Part shown: positions 52,900 through 63,401 of the stretch, piece after piece
Numbering within the stretch: position 1 is the stretch's first letter
How the letters are laid out: every line of letters begins with the position of its first letter
Origin: Brachionus plicatilis
Lineage: Eukaryota; Rotifera; Eurotatoria; Ploima; Brachionidae
DNA: 64,000 bases
Assembly (NCBI GenBank): GCA_010279815.1
Contig: QEOQ01000533.1
Location: forward strand, 424,778-488,777
Reading direction: 5' to 3'
The notes under the pieces: model-generated
Told to the model about the DNA's origin: nothing
Databases searched by the model: none
The model's input: only the letters and a program-made list of their open reading frames with translations
Position numbers and translations under genes: made by a program

Positions 52900-53350
52900 A
52901 ATGGACTCCAATAGACGTCCACAATTTAAGATGGATGATATTCAAAAACTATACGGAAACGACAAAGATAAAATCGAAGAATGGATCTACCTTGTCGAAA
53001 CAGATGCGGAAGACCAGGGAATTGAGAAAAATAGATAAGTTACTGCAGTTAACAAATTCTTTAGAGGAAATGCTTTGCAATTGGTCAGGAATCTTAAGAA
53101 AAAGAAAGAAAACCTGAGATGGGTTGAGTTAAAATCTCACCTGTTGGCCACTTATAAGCCAGACTATATCCAAAGAATTTTAAGATCCGAATTAAAGTCA
53201 ATCAAATTGGACGTCGATTATGAGGAATATGTTCTGAAATTTCAGAAATTAGCCAACAAAATCGAAAAAAAAGATGAGTTTGTGTTGGCATGGATGTTTT
53301 TTAACGCGGTTGACCCTCGCGTTAGAGGTGAAATAGCTATGAAAGAGTAA
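52900..53350 (+). pseudogene. Ty3/Gypsy-like gag remnant
   Basis: Two overlapping plus-strand frames encode a retrotransposon capsid-like protein: DKIEEWIYLVETDAE, then after a one-base frameshift NKFFRGNALQLVRNL, WVELKSHLLATY and a charged helix ending at TAA 53348-53350. The motif order (helical capsid with W-x2-L and F-R-G-x-A) fits Gag of Ty3/Gypsy elements. A possible primer-binding site (TTGGTCGCAGC) follows a TACA at about 52509-52513, so an LTR may end there. No pol follows. Broken, non-functional. Confidence 0.7.
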
Positions 53351-53874
53351 AACTTATTAATTGTATGAACTTTTCTCCCATTCAAGTATATAATTTGAGA
53401 AAACATAAAAAATACATGGTAAGAGAAGATGTCAAAAATTGTATGCATCCTTATCATTTTTTAACAATCGTGTGGTTAAAAATGGAATAGAATGCCTGAA
53501 GAAATATTTATATAAAGAAGTTATACCAAGGGTATGATACTTTTACTAAAGCTCCTTCAAATTACAATTGTTTATTTTTATATCAGTTTCGAGAATTAGG
53601 TATTCTTTTAAATAGCTATTCTTTAAATTTGTTCACACAGTCTTTAAGTTTTTCACCTAATATTTTTTTGGTTCACCTTTACGTGAACTATTTGTTTACA
53701 AAACCCGAGAACACGAATTACTAACATAATGTGAACTATGGTTGACTAGATTAAGTTTTTCAACGATTAAATATTAATTCTAATCTAAATGAATTTTTTT
53801 TGTATTTTTTTTTCATTTTATTTTATCTTATTTAACTTTATTTTTAATTTTTTTTTGTCATATATTTTTATTCT

Positions 53875-54130
53875 GAAGGAACTTTAGCTCGATACAGATT
53901 AGCAAATAAATAAATAAATTATTTAAAAGTTAAAAAAAGAATTTTCAATATTTTTTTCTAATTTTCAAATAAACATTAAACACATTCTATTTCACTTAAG
54001 AGTTTAATTTCAATTATGAAAATGCTTGCAATATTAACTTACAAATATTTTTCTATTTGAAACTGAAAAAAATATTTGAAGCATCGCACTTTTTCAATCT
54101 TATTTCAATATTTGATATTTTGTTATTCAA
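53875..54130 (+). repeat. Dispersed repeat R1, longest forward copy
   Basis: Starts GAAGGAACTTTAGCTCGATA, continues through an AAATA array and ends in the TTTGAAACTGAAAAAAATAT block shared with 38090 and (inverted) 46940. The preceding 53545-53640 also matches 47320-47440. Confidence 0.7.
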
Positions 54131-54494
54131 ACACAAAAAATTAAACCAAATAAATGGTTATGGTATATTTGGTATGCGTATTTACTTTTTGGTTTATTTG
54201 TTAAAATTTTTCTTTTTTTTTTAAATATTTTTGCATAAATAATAAAAAAAAAAGTAAAATTTTTAAGTAAATACTAAATTCTAAAATAAGTTATAGATTT
54301 ATAATTATATGTTAAAATTTTTGATCTTATTATATCATTTAATCACTATCTCTTTTTTAGAAAAATTAAAGGAAAAATAATAAACATTACTAAACTTGTT
54401 ATGTCTAATAATAGTTCATTATAAAATTATTATCAAAATGTTTGAACTCTAATTTATTTAGAAAAAACAACCAATAATTTAAAAAATTCAGGCT

Positions 54495-54835
54495 AAGTTG
54501 TGCAATTTGAAATTTTAGTTTAAAAATTAAAGTACAAAAAGTAAGAACTTAATATATTTTTTTCAAAATGTGAATAAATTGTTCTGTAAAATGAATAATA
54601 TTGTACAAATTTGTGCAAAGGAACCCCAAGCTCTGCAATTTATCTGTAAAATTCGCATCATTAAAAAAATTTTTGATTAAAATATTCAATAAATTGCAGA
54701 ACTTTTGCAGAGCTTTTGCAGAGCTTGGAATTTGCTTTTACAAATTTGGACTATATTGTACTCTTTACAGAACAATTTTTGCACAATCAGAAAAAAAATT
54801 TTAAGTTCTTACTATTTGTACTTTGATTTAAACAG
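54495..54835. repeat. Degenerate copy of the palindromic MULE-type MITE
   Basis: Shows the family's internal landmarks (TTGTACAAATTTGTGCAAAG, CCAAGCTCTGCAA, TTGCAGAGCTTGGAATT, ATTTTTGCACAAT) but with many substitutions and no clear terminal GGCA or target duplication. Older than the 23746 copy. Confidence 0.75.
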
Positions 54836-55625
54836 AACTTTAATTAGTTTAAACGACTTTAAACTTTGAAAAATTTTGAATTTTTATTTTGGTTAATAAG
54901 TTGTTTTACTCGCCGCCACATGAATTTTTGCTATTTCATGTAGTTATTAAGGCCGTCATTTTGTATCTTTTAAATAACTTTAAAAAAAAAAAAAAAATTA
55001 AACGACTTTGACTTAATGACTTTTAAACAACTCTGATTTTTATTTAATTTTGTTTATATTTGTTTCTTAAAAAAAATATGAATGTAAGCTTAATTCTATG
55101 AACGTATTTAATCTTTTATTTTTTTTCAATTTTTTTAAAATTTTTATTCTTGTATTTAATTTAACATTTATCTCAAAATCGAGAGTCAATTTAAATTTTA
55201 CTATTCAATGATTGCTAATGAAAGAAAATGTTTCTTATAATCATCAAAATCAAAGCCAATATTTCATTATATATTTAATCTATTAGAAACAAATTTTTTT
55301 TTAAAAACTAATTTAAAATGCTTATTTTATTTTGATAAAGATACTTCAAAAAAAATTATTTAAATCAATAAATTCACAATATTTCCTGGAAACAAACTTT
55401 TTTTCTAATAAGAAAAATAAATAAATAAAAAATATATAAAGCGAAATTGACATGGTGATTTATTGATTTATACCATTCAGAATTTTTTAGAATAAAAAGT
55501 AAAAATAGCATTCAAAAAAGAACTTACGTAATTCAATATTGGTAATTAAAGAAAAAAATTTTAAATCTTTATATAAATTTCTTTATAAAACATATTAGTT
55601 CTTAAATTTAAGTCCTATTTACAAA

Positions 55626-56378
55626 ATGATTAAAAAAATTCTTCTCTTAAATTACTGGGTATTTATTCCTCTACTTGTTTACCTGATACTTTTTTTTGTC
55701 AATCCACTCGTTCAAAAACTACTGCATGCAAAATGTTCACCCAATTTAATAGTCGATGTTGACTTATGGCTGTTCCAGAACAATATTTATTTTATTTTAT
55801 CCAAAGTACAAAATACAGTGCTTGACATCATATCATCGATTCCCTATCTATTCCACTTTCCTCTGCCATTAATCTATGCCATCTTTCTAATTCGATCTAA
55901 AGCAAACATTGAAGATATCCTGCGCATTACATTGGCGTATGGTTTAGTTAACATGATCGGAGTGATTATTCAGTACATGGTCCCGACACCACCACCATGG
56001 ATGGTATTAATGGAAAATAAAATTCCCGAAGCCAACTTTCATCGAGTGGACAATTTTCTCGGCATCAAAATTTTCAAGACAATTTATTCATTTTCAAAAT
56101 TGGTATGTGGTGCTTTTCCATCCTTGCATACTGCTTGGCCTTCAATTATACTATTCGGTAAAAATTTTTGGATTGGAAGACGCTTTTGTGTGCTTCATGT
56201 GTGCCTCATCGCCTTCTCAGCTGTTTATTCAATGCATCACTACATTATCGATGTTTTATCAGGCATTTTTTTATCATTCATTTTATCAAAATTTACCAAT
56301 TATTTTTACTTTGAGAAAATTGAGAACCAAATTACGGTCACACTAAATTCTAAGGATGGCCGATATTATTGTGCCTAA
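55626..56378 (+). CDS. PAP2-superfamily membrane enzyme, AUR1/IPC-synthase-like
   Basis: 250 residues, multi-pass membrane protein, a single exon. The PAP2 catalytic signature is complete: YMVPTPPPW (117-125), GAFPSLHTAWP (162-172, catalytic His168) and YSMHHYIID (201-209, His205 and Asp209). The V-P-x-x-PPW and F-PSLHxxxP forms are those of the inositol-phosphorylceramide-synthase/AUR1 branch rather than of lipid-phosphate phosphatases. Likely reaction: transfer or hydrolysis of a phospho-head group on a lipid in an endomembrane. About six hydrophobic segments (10-30, 70-92, 98-118, 160-180, 186-203, 206-224) fit the family. The lack of introns contrasts with Nup133 and OPA1. The start is the first ATG after an A-rich leader (TACAAAATG). 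Confidence 0.8.
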   Translation: MIKKILLLNYWVFIPLLVYLILFFVNPLVQKLLHAKCSPNLIVDVDLWLFQNNIYFILSKVQNTVLDIISSIPYLFHFPLPLIYAIFLIRSKANIEDILRITLAYGLVNMIGVIIQYMVPTPPPWMVLMENKIPEANFHRVDNFLGIKIFKTIYSFSKLVCGAFPSLHTAWPSIILFGKNFWIGRRFCVLHVCLIAFSAVYSMHHYIIDVLSGIFLSFILSKFTNYFYFEKIENQITVTLNSKDGRYYCA

Positions 56379-57005
56379 AATTTGAATAAAAATTTACTTA
56401 AAATTGGAATCAAAACTTTTTATTGCTCCATGCATCAAAATTAGTCACATGGATTATCTTCATTAGTACCATAAAATGACTGATTTGCAGTTTATTTAAT
56501 CATTTTTTCTAATTTATTTTTTTCCTTAAATTTTTCCTCTTTCAAAATTTCTGAGTCGGTCTTTAAGTGAAATTACAGCACAAAATAAGAATTTCGAAAA
56601 AGGATTTAATTGAAAAAAAATTTATTTAATCAATTTGATTAATAGATTAGCGTAAAAATCGTAGTTTTTTTTATTTGAAAGATTCATTCGCATTTTTTTA
56701 AGTATACAATATTATAAAAGTTAAGATCTATTTTGCAAATATTGATCGAGTGATTTCGAAAGGTTATTATTTTTGGTTCTGTTTTAAAAGATTTTTTTAA
56801 AAAATCAAAAAAAAATCAAAAGTTCAATAAATTTAAAAATTCTAAAAACGAATTTTTTTTGTTCATAATTTATTTAATAGTTTTAATTGTTTTGCATCAA
56901 AATTGAAAAGCTTACTAATTATTAATTGCATAAGCATTCAAATTGGGAATTTAAAATTACTCCTAAAATTGAGACTACATTAAAAATTAAGATTACTCTA
57001 AAACA

Positions 57006-57171
57006 GGCATTGTGAAATTCGATACAAAACTTCCAATACAAAGTGAAACAAATGTTGTTACATTTGTTTCACTTTGTATCATTTACAGAACAAGTTTTTG
57101 ACACTTAGAACAAAAGTTATAAAATTTTTTTATTTTTGTATTGGAAGTTTTGTATCGAATTTCACAATGCC
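57006..57171. mobile_element. Small palindromic MITE, 166 bp, 9-bp target duplication
   Basis: GGCATTGTGAAATTCGATAC ... ATCGAATTTCACAATGCC, flanked by TCTAAAACA at 56997-57005 and 57172-57180. An internal dyad (AAAGTGAAACAAATGTTGTT / inverse) lies near 57040-57080. Same superfamily as 23746 by termini and duplication length. Confidence 0.92.
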
Positions 57172-57180
57172 TCTAAAACA

Positions 57181-58279
57181 TTTAAACAAAACGAAAAAAG
57201 AGTATTCAAATCATTCTCTTGTAAGACTTCGATCAAAAAACCGTCCTAAAAGAAAATTAATTCAAAAAATTATATACTCCTGGGTTGTCTAATGAAAATA
57301 TATTTGCCATATATCTGAATTTTAGCATAAAAGTCTTCACAATTCTTCTTCAGTTTTCAAAATTTTAAAGCCCGGACTTGGACTTGACTTGAGACTTGTG
57401 ACTTTTAACAACTCTGAATTGAAGTTTGAGATCAAGATCAAAAGATCAAAAAATAAATTGAAATATTTTTTGAATTATAGATAGTAATAAATTTTTTCTA
57501 AAGCAATTACAATTAAAAATTAAAATATTAAAATATTAAAATATTAAAAATTATTAAAAATATTAAATATTAAATATTAAAATTCCCCTTTTTATTGAAC
57601 TTCAACAAGTTTAAATATTCTAATTGATTTTAATGAAAAATTTCTTTTAAAGACAAAAAAATTTAATGTTTAAAATTTATAATTTATTTATATAGAAAAA
57701 CAAGATTATTTAATTTTTAATGAATGGATATAAAAGTTATAAATTTGAATTTTTGAATTAATTTAACCTGAATTTTTTAAATTATTGATTGTTTTTGTTG
57801 AATAAATTAGAGGTTAATCATTTTGATGTTAATTTGATAATGAACCATAACTAGTCATGTTATGTCTAGTTATTTATTTCTTAAAAATTGTCAACATCAA
57901 TAGAGCAATTAAGTTTTGAAATATTAAATGATCGTCTAAATTTTGTTATTTTGGAAAAAATGGTTCTTTTTATAAAGATAATTCACAAAACTTTAGATTC
58001 TAATCGGAAAAAATAAAACGTCCCAAACTAGTCAGTTTTGTTTCATTATTTATCCAACCTTGTAAACAGTTCTTGTTTTGAAGACAAATTTAATTTGGAA
58101 TTTGACTCAAGTCCTCACGGAAACAACAGGTGCAAAAAGAGTTAATTTATATAATTTAGATAATTATTATTCATTTTGTTTTTTGCTTTTTTTCTTTTTG
58201 CTCAATCGACTAAAACCAACTCAAACCGTCTTAAACAGACTCAGGCGAACAAGGAGTAAGAATTAGCAGTTCAACAAAG
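57181..58279. other. Intergenic, no gene recognised
   Basis: AT-rich. Includes a GACTTGACTTGAGACTTGTG repeat end (57370-57415) and a TATTAAAA microsatellite near 57525-57580. Confidence 0.45.
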
Positions 58280-59385
58280 ATGGAGAGTTTATTCTGGGTA
58301 CTTTATTTTTTTTAATATTATGTTTAGTAAGTTTATTAAAAGCCTCTAGATGAATGACTTTGGAGGGAATATCATATTTAAATCTGAGGATAGATCTGAC
58401 TGTTTTATTCTGAATTGCTTGTAGTTTTTTGATATTTTTTTCAGAAAATTAATTTAAGCAGGAAAAATAATAGTCTAGAACTGCTTCGACTAAAAATTTG
58501 TAAAAGTTTTAACGTTGTTTTATTACGAACCTTTTTTTGTTTGACGACAGTATCTTTATAAGATTTAGACTTGTATTGCAGCGTTGTTTAATTTCGTCTA
58601 CAAGTGCATTAAAAATTAATTTAGAATACAATTTAATTCCTTAAGTTAATATCTTTTTGGCTAAAATTTTTAGGTTAAGAAAATCACTTTCTTTTTCGTA
58701 ATTAGAGAAGACTACACGATTTTTTAACCGATTGCTTCATTTTCCACTTAATCAGCCATTGTTCTAATTTGTTAGTGTTTTATTCATCTTATTTTCAAGA
58801 TTCCCCTTTTTTTTGTAATTAAAAAAAGCAGAGGGTATTCAATTTTTGTTTTATTTCTTTTAAGAATGCCATTAAAATACATATAATTAATTAAACAGGA
58901 CTAATAACTGAGCCTTGAGGAACACCATCGCTCAAGGAGTCATTTACATTTACATTTTTAGTATTGTTCCTAGATAAGCAGAGTATTTTGTTTAAAAAAA
59001 TTTTCTGAAGGGTGATTATACGCTCAAGTAACTTTCCTTTACAGCTTGTTTTACTAATTGGTGTATAATTTTAAGAATCGTGTGGAGTAAAGGAATTTTT
59101 TTGAATCATTTTAATGTTTGCAGTTTTCCATGATCTCTGAACAATTCCAAGTCTGAGTGATAGGGAAAAAAGTTCTAAGATTTTTTAAAGAAATTTCTAA
59201 GGAATTTTTTTTGCTTTAGATCATGTTAGGTTTTGAATCCGCTTCACTCTTCAGTCTTTTTAAAGCCAAGATTAGTTCATTTTCGCAAAAATGATCACTG
59301 AAATTACACTGATTGTAATTTTTGAGGGATTCAGGCCCAAGTAATCCTTTTTGCAAGAATTTTTCAATAAGTTAGCCATTTTGCC
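58280..59385 (-). pseudogene. LINE reverse transcriptase remnant (minus strand)
   Basis: On the minus strand, pieces of a LINE ORF2 occur in order: a pre-RT segment (FCENELILALKRLKSEADSK near 59280), the RT motif SDGVPQGSVISP (about 58890-58935), and a C-terminal piece LQAIQNKTVRSILRFKYDIP (about 58360-58425). They are separated by stops and frameshifts. This is a different, inverted copy from the plus-strand LINE at 45505-48482, and the two are too decayed to say whether they belong to one family. Confidence 0.8.
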
Positions 59386-59783
59386 TTGTTGATTTTAACA
59401 CCTAAAAATTGGTTAAATCTCACGATAAGGTTTCGATATTAATTATCGCATATAATTCGGTTTTAATTATTATTATTTTAACAATTTTTAAAATCGCTAA
59501 TTAATCGATAGTATAAAGAAATTATATTTTTTTAAATTAAACAATATAAAATAAAATATTTTGATTTTTATGAATAAAATTTATTAGTAATGGAATTTAC
59601 AATATAAAATATTTTAGAAAAAAAAAATATTAGACAAAAATTTAATATTTAAATTTAACAAAAAAAAAAGGTTTTAATTTCTTAAAGACCTTAACTAAAT
59701 ACTAATATTTCTAACAAAAAATTATTTTTTTAAATTAAGAAAAAAATTTAATTTTAAATTGCACAATCTAATAAGTTTTTCAT

Positions 59784-60222
59784 TTAGGATATTTTTTCAT
59801 TCAAGTTCATTTTTCCTTTTTCTCTTGTACATAAGTCACGCAACGCTGTTTTAAGATCAGTTTCAGGCAGTGTTATTCCTTTGGTTATCATAAATTCTTA
59901 AAAATTAAAATTTTAATATCAAAAAATTATTAAAAAAATTGGTATTCAAATTAAAACCTCTTGCTGCTTTCATTGCGTCAGAATATTTTTCACCTTTGCT
60001 TTTTGCCCATATAGTCATGTCTGGTATCAGCGATGAAACAATTTGTTTAAAAATGGCTTTATTCGTAGAGACACTAAATGCAGTATTTAGTTTGAAAAGC
60101 TGGGCTTTTGATACCCTAACATTTGGATAATTTGAGCTCAAACTAACTTCACCACCAACTTTTTCACATTCGTATCGGAATTCCTCCTTTTGAGTCTTTG
60201 TTGCTAAAAATTTAACAACCAT
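59784..60222 (-). CDS. Small two-exon protein of unknown function
   Basis: Exon 1 60222-59958 and exon 2 59896-59784 join in frame to 125 residues across a 61-bp intron (donor AGAG|GTTTTA, acceptor TTTTAAG). The protein is charged, with a KTQKEEFRYECEKVGGEV start and a repeated-looking lysine/arginine-rich C-terminus (TALRDLCTREKGK). No transmembrane or signal segment. I do not recognise the family; the helical middle (FKQIVSSLIPDMTIW) and basic tail could be a DNA-binding or transposon-derived domain, but this is speculation. A small intron with intact frame argues that it is a real gene or a young element gene. Confidence 0.5.
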
Positions 60223-61174
60223 AAGTGATAAGGAAACATTTTTTTAAATAATAAAATTGGTCATCGAAAATTTGCGTAAAAAATATTTTTTTCTGATTAT
60301 TTACGATTTTAACCGATACTGGTTGGACGTATTATAAAAATTTCAGCAACCAATTCGAATAAGAGATTCCTTGAATGTATAAGCTTTACTTCAAATTTAT
60401 ATAAATTAAGCCTTTTAAATCAGTTTAAATAATTACTTTAAATCAAACAACCCTTTATTAGATAAAGAATTTCTGACAACAAATCAAATGTGACGATCGA
60501 CCAAAAAAATGATTTTTTAACTTTTACATTTAAACACAGATGGAATTTTACCATTTATTTCCACAAAATTAACTTAGACATGACACTTAATTAATTTATC
60601 CGAGCATTTTGCTTTTGGTTTTCCAAAAACGTTTGTAGACATGATACATTACATATAATTATATGTAAAAATAATACATGTAAAAATTCTCATATGATTT
60701 TAACTGGCATTTAGATCGGGCGGAAAAAACTTTTTATTTTTGATTTTATTTTAACCAATATTAAAAGATCAAATTAGCTTGGAAAGATGCGAAATAATGG
60801 ACATAAATAAAGAAAATCATTTTTTGACAAACCGACACGTGCTTTAAATCTCAATATGATTCAATGTAATGGTAAATAAGGATGAAGTTAATATTATCGA
60901 CAAGTTAGGTCTATTTGGACTGTGAAAAATGGTTATCTTCGTGAGTATCCAAACAAAACTTTAAACCTGGAAGGACCCCTGCGAAGTCAAGGTGAGTACA
61001 ATAATGATTAATTAAAAGCTTAAAAAGAGACTGTTAAGTAAGAGGGATAAACGGTTTAATTGTATTAAATGATCTTAAGTATTTTCGTCCTATTCAGATT
61101 GATTAAATGTAATCAGTTTTAGATGAAGTCGGCGGCTAAAAATCTGTCCACGAATTCGGCCCGCAAAATCGAAA
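60223..61174. other. Intergenic with fragments of the downstream element
   Basis: 60590-60640 repeats a segment of 61705-61757 (CATTTTGCTTTTGGTTTTCC, AAAAACGTTTG), i.e. a second fragment of the minus-strand gene there. Otherwise no gene recognised. Confidence 0.5.
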
Positions 61175-61365
61175 CATGCATTTAGAGGAATAATGCCTTT
61201 TGATCATACTTTATCAAAATTCATATTTTAGCTCGAGATTTTGTAAAAGATTTGGCCTATTTTTATGGCTCTAAATCAATTCCTTCCGAGGTTCATGAAC
61301 TTCTGCACTTGAAAAGAGACATACAAAATTTTGACAATTTAAACGATTTAATTGTTTCAATATGA
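61175..61365 (+). repeat. Direct repeat of about 190 bp, copy 1
   Basis: Almost identical to 62862-63052 (TTTAGAGGAATAATGCCTTT through TTTAACGATTTAATTG-type end, TTCAATATGAAAAT). Its plus frame contains a coding-like stretch (SIPSEVHELLHLKRDIQNF). The pair brackets 1.5 kb. Confidence 0.88.
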
Positions 61366-61580
61366 AAATGACCACAGACCCTAGAGCCAAAGCTACACCA
61401 AATATACACACAGAATTACACATTGTGACTAGAGGAGAATGGTTAGGAGTTGATTATCAAGGTGGTACATTTACAATTGGAGGAGCAGCTAGAACAATAC
61501 AACCACTTAAAGCAGACCGATATTATACTGAATTATCGAATTTTAATGCTGAAGTAGCACAAACTATGAGTACCCACTGA
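61362..61580 (+). other. Orphan ORF fragment, GC-richer than surroundings
   Basis: 72 codons open from ATG, ending TGA. Sequence such as HTELHIVTRGEWLGVDYQGG and GGAARTIQPLKADRYY looks genuinely protein-coding (mixed composition, few Lys/Asn), but I cannot name it and upstream sequence is interrupted by stops. Probably part of a decayed mobile element or an inserted foreign fragment. Confidence 0.35.
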
Positions 61581-61599
61581 ACAGCCAAGTGGGTAGCAA

Positions 61600-62870
61600 C
61601 ATTTAACATCATCTATAACTGATAGACCCGAAGACAGGATTGCGATAGAATATTAACCAAATGGAGTTTCGCCACGCTTCACTAGTGGCCACACATTTAG
61701 CCGCCAACGGAATTAATTCATCCGACCATTTTGCTTTTGGTTTTCCAAAAACGTTTGCATATTCTAAAGAATCAAAATTTAAAACATAAAAACGTCTTTT
61801 GAACTCCATTTTGGAATTGATTTTTCTATCCAAAGTTTCAAAGTCTATGACATTTCCGGATTGTAAGACATGAAGAACCTTTTTATCTTCATTTTAAGTT
61901 CTTCCAGCGAAGACTTGTTTTTAGCAAGTCTTATATTTAAGCCGGCTCCCGATAATTGTTCTTTCATTGAGCAAAGTGTGTCGTCCAGAGTTTTTTTATG
62001 AGGCAAACTCGTCCATGCCATTTCTTCAATTACAAGTTGTTCGATTTGAGCCCTTGCTGCATCGTCATATTTGAGGACATCCTTTTCTATATCCTGATGG
62101 CCGGTCCATACATGTTACAGATCATATGACTGAGCCAAAATTAAATTGGCTGTTGTTTTATAAGTAGCGGCTTTGCCACAAAGTGCGAGACACCAACCAC
62201 TGTTTGTCTCGTGTCCATCTACTCTAACACGTATATTTCTTAAAAGCTCCAAGAAAGATTTAAATGGAGCTAATTTCTCATAATCCTCGTCGTAACGCTG
62301 TGCTTCCACTTGTTCTAACTGGTCCGTATACGTTTTTGTAAGTTTTGGTTTGATGACATCTCCATGCCAACTATTTGCTTCTGGGTAAATTCTTCTAAAA
62401 TGTGCCATATCTTCACTCAAAAATTTGTTCGGAGCCTTCATTCGTTCAATTGTTTCCAATATTCGGTTACCTTGTGAAACCCATATAATGTCAGGATTTT
62501 GGTAAATTACTTTTTTTTCTCAATATATTATATAAGATTTTCCCAATGGTTGAAATCTCTGATTTCGAAATAATGCATTGAATGAAATGCTTGTCTGGCA
62601 AGGTGGTGGCTAATACCCATTTGCTCCTAAGTAATTTTGGAGAGATTTCTTGCTGCTCTCTTATATAGCTTCGGAAAACAAAGTAGATGATAATGTTTTT
62701 TACCGCTAAAAAATTCTTTATCGACACCAATTATTCGAACATTTTATAATAGCTCCAACACCGTGTCTTCACTTGTTAAGCTGGGATTTAATATGCATTG
62801 TCTCAGCATTTGCACTCTTTGGCATTTTGGAGTAGTTGAAACTTGTTCTTCTTCTCTTGCCCATTTAGAG
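61600..62870 (-). pseudogene. Broken gene of an unidentified mobile element
   Basis: Minus-strand coding pieces in order: LLRSKWVLATTLPDKHF (62640-62570), KAPNKFLSEDMAHFRRIYPE through SGWCLALCGKAATYKTTANL (62459-62118), then after a stop WTGHQDIEKDVLKYDDAARA and TSLPHKKTLDDTLCSMKEQL (62110-61895), and MEFKRRFYVLNFDSLEYANV through SDELIPLAAKCVATSEAW (61810-61660). Stops and small frame changes interrupt it. The composition is clearly coding and at least one more fragment exists at 60590, so it is repetitive. No DDE, RT or helicase motif was recognised. Confidence 0.6.
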
Positions 62871-63052
62871 GAATAATGCCTTTTGATCATACTTTATCAA
62901 AATTCATATTTTGGCTCGAGATTTTGTCAAAGATTTGGCCTAATTTTATGGCTCTAAATCAATTCCTTCCGAGGTTCATGAACTTCTGCACTTGAAAAAA
63001 GACATACAAAATTTTGACAATTTAAACGATTTAATTGCTTCAATATGAAAAT
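62862..63052 (+). repeat. Direct repeat of about 190 bp, copy 2
   Basis: Second copy of 61175-61365 with about six substitutions. Confidence 0.88.
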
Positions 63053-63335
63053 AATAATCATGAACTATTAAAACTAATTATTGGTATACGCTCAATAGAA
63101 ATTGACATAATAAATCACAACTTTTTAATAAATTATTAAGTTTTAGTTTTATTTCTAACAAATCAATATGAAAACTAGTCTTACACAAATTGGAAATAAG
63201 ATTAATGTAAATTTATCATTTGAAAAATTATTACTATTAAATGATATGAGAATTAATACAAATTTTTTGACATGGAATTGTTCTAATAAAAAAATTAAAA
63301 AGATTAGGTAATTGCATTAAATATAAAAAAATATA

Positions 63336-63401
63336 CAGTGGTGATTTGATAACAGTATTTTACGTAAATTTTCGTAAAATACTGTTATCAAATCCCCACT
63401 G
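63336..63401. mobile_element. Mariner-like mini palindrome (66 bp)
   Basis: TA|CAGTGGTGATTTGATAACAG ... CTGTTATCAAATCCCCACTG|TA: near-perfect 33-bp arms, a TTTTACG/CGTAAAA core and TA on both sides, as for Tc1/mariner insertions. It is essentially two termini back to back. Confidence 0.88.

Larger units (their letters stand above)
53351..55625. other. Repeat-dominated intergenic region
   Basis: Holds an R1 copy (53875-54130), a degenerate palindromic MITE (54495-54835) and a GACTTTTAAACAACTCTG repeat end at 55018-55035. No other gene signal. The stretch just upstream of 55626 should contain the promoter of the PAP2 gene. Confidence 0.5.

Noticed and set aside
57074..57292. 72-codon plus-strand ORF
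   Set aside because: Half of it is the right arm of the 57006-57171 MITE; the rest is low-complexity basic residues.
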